A stretch of 44,578 bases of DNA from Azospirillum sp. SYSU D00513 (GTDB lineage: Bacteria; Pseudomonadota; Alphaproteobacteria; Azospirillales; Azospirillaceae). Each line of letters begins with the position of its first letter. The stretch's first letter is position 1. The notes under the pieces are model-generated. The model worked only from the letters and a program-made list of their open reading frames with translations, was not told the origin of the DNA and did no database searches. The stretch is from NCBI RefSeq assembly GCF_017356015.1, contig NZ_JAFIQV010000051.1, positions 1-44,578 on the forward strand, in the 5' to 3' direction. A program made the position numbers and the translations under genes. Shown here piece by piece: positions 37,693 to 44,578 of the stretch.

Positions 37693-38543
37693 GCACGCTG
37701 CGGGAAATCCGCCGCGCCGCCGAGCGGCGCCTGCGCGAGGCGGGGGTGGACACGCCGGAGCTGGACGCGCGGCTCCTGGTGCAGCACGCGCTGGGGCTGG
37801 AGCGGGACGAGCTGTTCCTGCGCATGGAAACCTCCTATCCGGAGGAGGTGGAGGCCCGCGTGGCGGCGATGGTCGAGCGCCGCGCCGCGCGCGAACCGGT
37901 CGGCCGCATCCTCGGCCACCGCGAGTTCTGGACCCTCGACCTGGCGCTGAACCCCGGCACGCTGGAGCCGCGCCCGGACACCGAAACGGTGGTGGAGGCG
38001 GTGCTCGGCGCCGTGGAGAATCCGGGCGCGCCGCTGCGCATCCTGGACCTCGGCACCGGGACCGGCTGCATCCTCCTGGCCCTGCTGGCCGAACTGCCGC
38101 GGGCCACCGGGCTGGGCGTCGATCTCAGCCCGCAGGCGGTCGAGGCAGCGACGGGCAACGCCGCCCGCAACGGGCTGGAGGCGCGGGCCGCCTTCCGCAC
38201 CGGCGACTGGGGGCGGGGGCTGGAGGAGCGGTTCGACATCGTCGTCTCCAACCCGCCCTACATCCCCAGCGCGGAGATCGCGGGGCTGGCGCCGGAGGTG
38301 CGGGAGCACGATCCACTGCGGGCGCTGGACGGCGGCGGCGACGGGCTGGACGCCTACCGGGCCATCGTGGCGCAGCTCCCCGGCCTTCTGAAGCCGGGCG
38401 GGATCGCCGCCTTCGAGGTCGGGCAGGGCCAGGCGCCGGACCTGCAGGCCCTGCTGCGGGACGCCGGGCTGGAGGTCACGGGCGTGTTCAGCGACCTCGG
38501 CGGGGTGGAGCGGTGCGTCCGGGCGCGAAACGGCCGTTCGTGA
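37689..38543 (+). CDS. prmC: Release factor glutamine methyltransferase
   Basis: PrmC methylates the glutamine of the GGQ motif in RF1 and RF2, improving termination. The 284-residue product has an N-terminal helical domain (RRAAERRLREAGVDTPELDA, ARLLVQHALGLERDELF), a SAM-binding motif (LDLGTGTGCILLALLAELPR) and the catalytic NPPY motif in VVSNPPYIPSAEIAGLAPEV. REFWTLDLALNPGTLEPRPD followed by ETVVEAVL is also characteristic. GTG 37689 overlaps the prfA stop, placing the enzyme next to its substrate gene. The 278 bases after it hold no gene I can support; they include a run of A at 38593. Confidence 0.96.
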   Translation: MSTLREIRRAAERRLREAGVDTPELDARLLVQHALGLERDELFLRMETSYPEEVEARVAAMVERRAAREPVGRILGHREFWTLDLALNPGTLEPRPDTETVVEAVLGAVENPGAPLRILDLGTGTGCILLALLAELPRATGLGVDLSPQAVEAATGNAARNGLEARAAFRTGDWGRGLEERFDIVVSNPPYIPSAEIAGLAPEVREHDPLRALDGGGDGLDAYRAIVAQLPGLLKPGGIAAFEVGQGQAPDLQALLRDAGLEVTGVFSDLGGVERCVRARNGRS

Positions 38544-38821
38544 CATGGGGTCGGTTCGGGGGCGCAATGTTCGCCACGATGGCAGCGCCGCGAAAAAAAG
38601 GTTGGATTGCCCGGCTTTCCCGGTTAGGGTGCCTTCCACGATGCTTTCGCCCGAGCCGCCGGAATTGTATCCGCTTGGCCGCCCTTGATTGAGGCGGGCA
38701 CATCGTTTTTTGATCCCCGTGATCGATCCGCGGCATCGGCCGCGGCGGACTCCTCGGCCGGATGGGCCGCCGGAGCGTTCCGGGGGATGCACTTTCTCTT
38801 ACATGGGGCTTTAAGAGCCGA

Positions 38822-39256
38822 ATGAGACAGGGACCGAACTCCAGGCGTTCACGCGGTCGGGGCAACGGCGGCGGCGGCGGTGGAAACGCTGGTGGTGGCG
38901 GCAATCGCGGCCGGCAGAACGTTCCGCTCCGTCACCAGAACTTCGACAGCAACGGTCCGGACGTCCGGATCCGTGGCAACGCCTGGCAGGTGCACGAGAA
39001 GTACCAGACGCTGGCGCGCGACGCCGCGACCGCCGGCGACCGCGTGCAGGCGGAAAACTACATGCAGCACGCCGAGCACTACCTGCGCATCATCAACCAG
39101 ATCCAGGAGTCCGAGAATCGCCAGCGCGGCGTCGCCGGCAATGGCCAACTTCCCGGCCAGTACCAGAATGGTGGCGGCACGGACGGCGAGGAGGAGTCCG
39201 CCGAGGGCTCCGAGGAGAGCGAAGGCTCCGAGGAGCGGGCGTCCCTCAACGCCTGA
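38822..39256 (+). CDS. DUF4167 domain-containing protein
   Basis: The 144-residue product starts MRQGPNSRRSRGRGNGGGGG, a basic Arg/Gly-rich tract. A conserved segment follows (FDSNGPDVRIRGNAWQVHEK, YQTLARDAATAGDRVQAENY, MQHAEHYLRIINQIQE), which is the alphaproteobacterial DUF4167 core. An acidic Ser/Glu tail ends SEERASLNA. The Arg/Gly tract suggests nucleic-acid binding, but no function is established to my knowledge. ATG 38822 is preferred to an upstream in-frame start at 38762. Its TGA lies in the first copy of a 16-bp tandem repeat. Confidence 0.85.
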   Translation: MRQGPNSRRSRGRGNGGGGGGNAGGGGNRGRQNVPLRHQNFDSNGPDVRIRGNAWQVHEKYQTLARDAATAGDRVQAENYMQHAEHYLRIINQIQESENRQRGVAGNGQLPGQYQNGGGTDGEEESAEGSEESEGSEERASLNA

Positions 39257-39336
39257 AGCTCCGGGCGCCTGAAGCTCCGGGCGCTTGAGGCCTCGGACGT
39301 TCAAAGCCCCAAGCTCAAAGCCCCCAAGCTCAAAGC
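39251..39336. repeat. Two short tandem repeats at the facing ends of the DUF4167 and MOSC genes
   Basis: GCCTGAAGCTCCGGGC begins at 39251 and 39267, with a degenerate third copy at 39283; the first copy contains the DUF4167 stop. TCAAAGCCCCAAGC-type units begin at 39301, 39315 and 39330, and the last contains the MOSC stop read on the minus strand. Together they fill the whole 73-base convergent gap. Confidence 0.85.
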
Positions 39337-40091
39337 AAGGCCACCGGGTCGCCCAGCGCGACCCGGCCGCCTTTCAGGACCTGGGCATGGACGCCGCAGC
39401 GGTCGTGACCGTAGCCGCGCTCCAGAACGGGAAGCGCGTTGAAATCACGCGCACCGGTGGCGGGATTGACGTCCCAGGCCGGGCTGTATTCCATGAGCGC
39501 CATGAGGCGCAGGGTCACGTCCCCGACCGTCAGCACGCGTCCGACCCAATGCCGCTCCTCCCAGGGGGGCAGACCGTCGATCAGCAGGTTGGCGCGGAAG
39601 CGGCGCGGATCGACCGCCTTCTTGGCGACGCGCTCCTCCAGGTCGCGGACGCTGGCGAGGTTCAGCAGCGTGACCGTCGGCTCCTCCAGCTCGGTGAAGG
39701 CGCAGCCCTTGGCCTCGATCAGCTTCGGCGCGCCGGGGGCGAGCCCGGCCAGATAGGCCGCGAAGAACTGCTCGACCAGCATGCGCCCCATCGGCTGGTC
39801 GAGCCGCCCGCGCGTGACCTGCCGGCCGCCGCGCCGGATGACCAGCGACCGCGTTTCCTCCTCGAAGACCGTGTCGAGCGCCGCCAGCTTCTCGGTGCGC
39901 TCCAGCGTGAAGAAGTCGGAGGCGGGCCGCCAGCCCGTCCGGTCCATATCCTGCGCCGCCGGCCCGTGCAGCAGCCCGTAGGCGCGGTCGAGCGGAACGG
40001 CCTTGCCCTCCGCCAGCTCCACGGCGGTCAGGTCGTCGGCGCTCAGCCCCTTGACGGGATAGCGGCGTATGGCGGTGACGCTCGGTGTCAT
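39330..40091 (-). CDS. MOSC domain-containing protein
   Basis: The 253-residue product begins MTPSVTAIRRYPVKGLSADD, the N-terminal beta-barrel (MOSC_N) signature, and ends in a MOSC domain with RFRANLLIDGLPPWEERHWV, LTVGDVTLRL and GHDRCGVHAQVLKGGRVALG. The Cys in RCGV is the residue that binds molybdenum or sulfur in MOSC proteins such as YiiM/YcbX and mARC. It may reduce N-hydroxylated compounds or carry sulfur, but the substrate is unknown. ATG 40091 follows a GTG two codons upstream. Its stop lies in a short tandem repeat. Confidence 0.9.
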   Translation of the reverse strand: MTPSVTAIRRYPVKGLSADDLTAVELAEGKAVPLDRAYGLLHGPAAQDMDRTGWRPASDFFTLERTEKLAALDTVFEEETRSLVIRRGGRQVTRGRLDQPMGRMLVEQFFAAYLAGLAPGAPKLIEAKGCAFTELEEPTVTLLNLASVRDLEERVAKKAVDPRRFRANLLIDGLPPWEERHWVGRVLTVGDVTLRLMALMEYSPAWDVNPATGARDFNALPVLERGYGHDRCGVHAQVLKGGRVALGDPVALL

Positions 40092-40234
40092 TTGCACTGC
40101 ACAATCGTTTGCACCGACAGTGGTGCGCGGGGTGTGTCCCTGTCAATCGGTCACACTGTCGCTTCCCGCACTCTCAACCGCCCTGCGCGCGATGAGTCGC
40201 ACGCCGCGCCACCAGCCCCGGTTGCCAGCCCCGG

Positions 40235-40855
40235 CTACCAGCGCTCCGCCAGGGGGGCCAGCCCCTGAAACTCGGCGAGCCGCCGCCGCGTCCCGGGCGA
40301 GGTGTCCTCCGGCAGCGCGTCCAGCGGGAAGAAGCCGGTCTCCAGGATCTCCACCCCGTCCGCCTTCGGCGTGCCCGACCAGCCCTTGGCGATGAAGACC
40401 GCGACATGGTCGCTGGCGCCGTGGCGGAAGCGCGCGAAGACGCCGAGCGGCTGGACGTTCGCCTCGACCCGCAGCCCCACCTCCTCGCGCACCTCGCGGC
40501 GCATGGCCTCGACCAGCGTCTCGCCGGTGTCCACCCCGCCGCCGGGCAGGTGCCAGCCGGCGATGTAGCTGTGGCGGATCAGCAGGACGCGCGCCGAGCC
40601 GCCGTTCGACTCGTCCAGGATGATGGCCCGAACCCCCATGGTCAGGGGGCGCGCCACCCAGTGCCAGACGTTGCGTCCCCACCAGGCCATGCGCAGCAGC
40701 TTGCCCTTCCGGCTGCCCGGAAGGGCGGCGGGTCCGGATTTCCGGCCGTCCATCCGCGCGCGGTCCGTGCCTTGCCCGTCCTTGTCCTGGCTTTCCGCAT
40801 CGGGGCGTCCGGCCGCGTCGCGGCCGGCGGGGGTCGGGTCGAGGATGGCGGCCAT
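40235..40855 (-). CDS. Nudix hydrolase
   Basis: The 206-residue product carries a complete Nudix box in GGGVDTGETLVEAMRREVRE followed by EVGL, matching GX5EX7REUXEEXGU, the metal-binding helix that hydrolyses nucleoside diphosphates linked to another group. The preceding strand LLIRHSYIAGWHLPG and following VFARFRHGASDHVAVFIA are typical. About 55 N-terminal residues are polar and low-complexity (PTPAGRDAAGRPDAESQDKD), then comes an aromatic segment (MAWWGRNVWHWVARPLTMGV). Substrate is not predictable. ATG 40855 has GAAGG five bases upstream; a GTG two codons earlier is less likely. It is divergent from clpB. Confidence 0.9.
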   Translation of the reverse strand: MAAILDPTPAGRDAAGRPDAESQDKDGQGTDRARMDGRKSGPAALPGSRKGKLLRMAWWGRNVWHWVARPLTMGVRAIILDESNGGSARVLLIRHSYIAGWHLPGGGVDTGETLVEAMRREVREEVGLRVEANVQPLGVFARFRHGASDHVAVFIAKGWSGTPKADGVEILETGFFPLDALPEDTSPGTRRRLAEFQGLAPLAERW

Positions 40856-41028
40856 GGGCACCTTCGCGAGGATGATCCGCGTTCTCGGCGGGCGCGCCTT
40901 TCCGGAACGCCCTGAGATACCGTGATACTAGCTGGCTACCCTATCGCGTGGTTTCCCACCTGCGGAAGGGGTGCAATCGGCTGGTGGGTGCCTTGAGCGA
41001 AAGGCGTAGGACGGACCGCCGGGCCCGT

Positions 41029-41058
41029 CTTGCAACCGTGACGGGCTCCCCCACATCT
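41029..41058 (+). promoter_or_regulatory. Candidate sigma-32 heat-shock promoter of clpB
   Basis: CTTGCAA (41029-41035), a 15-base spacer, then CCACATCT (41051-41058). Against the sigma-32 consensus CTTGAAA and CCCCATNT these match six of seven and seven of eight positions. It ends 90 bases before the clpB ATG, in the 293-base divergent gap 40856-41148, which holds no gene. Confidence 0.65.
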
Positions 41059-41148
41059 AAGGCCGGCACCCTTTGTGGATCGCACGGAACGTGGATCTGG
41101 CGGACCGGGCTGCCTTGCGGACGGTCTGCCGAAGAGAGGAGCAAAAGC

Positions 41149-43770
<2,622 letters not shown>

Positions 43771-43957
43771 GCCGGCCGTCCCGTCGGAACGAACCCCTCC
43801 TCCCCGCCGGGGGAGGAGGGCGCCCGGCCCCGATACGCCGCTCACAAAACGCTCACAGCCAAGCTCTGTCTCGACGGTGGCGGTGCGGCACCGGATTCCT
43901 GTATCGTCGCGCCGACCCGGCCATCCGGCCCTTTCGACCCAGCGGTAACACCCCCCG

Positions 43958-44410
43958 ATGATCCGCCTTCCGCGCGCCGTTTCCCTGGCCCTCGCCTGCG
44001 CCCTTGTCATTTCCGGCTGCCAGCGCACCCTGCCGCCGGCCCCCGTGACGCAGGGCAGCGGGTCGGCGCCCGCCGCGGGTGCGGGGCTGGAGAAGGTCCA
44101 TGGCGAGTGGGAGGCCGACCGCTCCGTCCAGCTCCGCGCCTCGCCTTCCGCCGGTGGTGCGGTCGTCGGCTCCCTCCAGCCGGGCCAGGCGGTGACGGTG
44201 TTGGGACGCACGCGCGGCACCGACTGGGTGGCGGTCAAGGCGTCGGGCACGACGGCCTATGTGCGCATGCATCTGCTGCGCCTGCGCGGCAGCGCGCCGG
44301 TGACCGCGCGCGGCACCACGACGGTCCTGCCGAAGGCCGAGGACAACGCCGGCCCGGCCATCAAGGCCGCCCCACGCCGCAAGATCGAAGCGGCGCCCAT
44401 CGCGCCGTAA
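43958..44410 (+). CDS. SH3-domain lipoprotein
   Basis: The 150-residue product begins MIRLPRAVSLALACALVISG followed by a Cys, giving a lipobox (VISGC, Cys21), so it is probably an outer- or inner-membrane lipoprotein. A bacterial SH3-type beta barrel follows: WEADRSVQLRASPSAGGAVV, SLQPGQAVTVLGRTRGTDWV, AVKASGTTAYVRMHLLRLRG. Such domains often bind peptidoglycan or peptides. The tail is Ala/Pro/Lys rich. It lies 187 bases after clpB; a GC-rich hairpin without a T tract is in between. A strong intrinsic terminator follows the gene. Function is otherwise unknown. Confidence 0.8.
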   Translation: MIRLPRAVSLALACALVISGCQRTLPPAPVTQGSGSAPAAGAGLEKVHGEWEADRSVQLRASPSAGGAVVGSLQPGQAVTVLGRTRGTDWVAVKASGTTAYVRMHLLRLRGSAPVTARGTTTVLPKAEDNAGPAIKAAPRRKIEAAPIAP

Positions 44411-44451
44411 AATCATGCTGGCGGGCTCCGGAAGGCTCGCCCAAACCGCAG

Positions 44452-44488
44452 AAAAAGCCCCGGTCCGCGCTGGCGGATCGGGGCTTTT
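44452..44488 (+). terminator. Intrinsic terminator after the SH3 lipoprotein gene
   Basis: Stem AAAAGCCCCGGTCCGC pairs with GCGGATCGGGGCTTTT (one G-T pair) around a GCTG loop, ending in TTTT. It lies 42 bases past the stop codon and immediately before the intron-like sequence. Confidence 0.9.
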
Positions 44489-44493
44489 CCTTG

Positions 44494-44578
44494 GTGCGCC
44501 CAGCATGGGCGTTCTCTTGTGGGTGCAAGTCCCATCGTAAGCTGATCACGGCGAGCGAAGTGAAGCGCAACTGCGGAA
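44494..44578 (+). mobile_element. Probable 5' end of a group II intron (cut by window)
   Basis: The sequence starts GTGCGCCCAGCATGGGCG, matching the GTGYG 5' boundary and the first helix (CGCCCA/TGGGCG) of many bacterial group II introns. It continues with GTGGGTGCAAGTCCCATCG, a pattern typical of domain I (GGGTGCAAGTCCC). It begins six bases after the terminator stem's T run, the site class favoured by group IIC introns. The reverse transcriptase/maturase and domains V-VI would lie beyond the window, so this rests on about 85 bases. Confidence 0.65.

Noticed and set aside
43795..43820. 11-bp GC-rich hairpin after clpB
   Set aside because: The stem is perfect but no T tract follows on either strand, so I do not list it as an intrinsic terminator.

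Overview
The window is a GC-rich (high-60s percent by eye) chromosomal segment from an alphaproteobacterium, most likely Azospirillum or a close relative. The strongest pointers are the glutamate synthase pair (gltD upstream of gltB, with a 36-residue propeptide on GltB), which from memory closely follows the characterised Azospirillum brasilense enzyme, and the cluster kdsD-lptC-lptA-lptB-rpoN-hpf-ptsN. No database was searched, so the genus is an inference. The segment is overwhelmingly housekeeping DNA: replication, envelope, nitrogen assimilation, translation termination and proteostasis.

Layout. 1-478: a nested insertion-sequence scar, with the right end of an IS256-type element inside a truncated IS630-type transposase. 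748-5854 (minus strand): dnaN, recF, gyrB, transcribed right to left. 6016-8915: an SDR/epimerase-like protein, a secreted TPR protein, a REP-like repeat field and a GST-fold protein resembling the FtsZ-binding protein FzlA. 9072-15200 (minus): gltD then gltB. 15586-17467: uppP convergent with an NDUFA9-like SDR, sharing a bidirectional terminator. 17735-18612: tRNA-Leu(CAG) followed by an RNase D. 18755-25252: kdsD, lptC, lptA, lptB, rpoN, hpf, ptsN on one strand, joining LPS precursor synthesis and export with sigma-54, ribosome hibernation and nitrogen-PTS EIIA. 25253-27130: a second repeat field, a Uma2-family protein and ubiG. 27281-38543: lysC, a nitronate-monooxygenase-like protein, ptsP (EI-Ntr), rodZ, ispG, hemA (glutamyl-tRNA reductase type), prfA, prmC. 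38822-40855: a DUF4167 protein, a MOSC protein and a Nudix protein. 41149-44410: clpB with a heat-shock-type promoter, and a small SH3 lipoprotein. 44494-end: the likely 5' end of a group II intron just after a terminator hairpin.

Functional links: ptsN and ptsP are two of the three core nitrogen-PTS proteins, and rpoN and gltBD belong to the same nitrogen-regulation sphere. uppP, kdsD, lptABC, rodZ and the FzlA-like gene concern the envelope and cell division. hemA-prfA-prmC overlap by GTGA junctions and look co-translated.

I did not find a convincing new multi-gene system. The features most worth a second look are non-coding: the group II intron placed after a terminator, two composite ~360 bp repeat cassettes (one carrying a 63 bp cloverleaf-like insertion), and tandem duplications that begin at the stop codons of ubiG, the DUF4167 gene and the MOSC gene.
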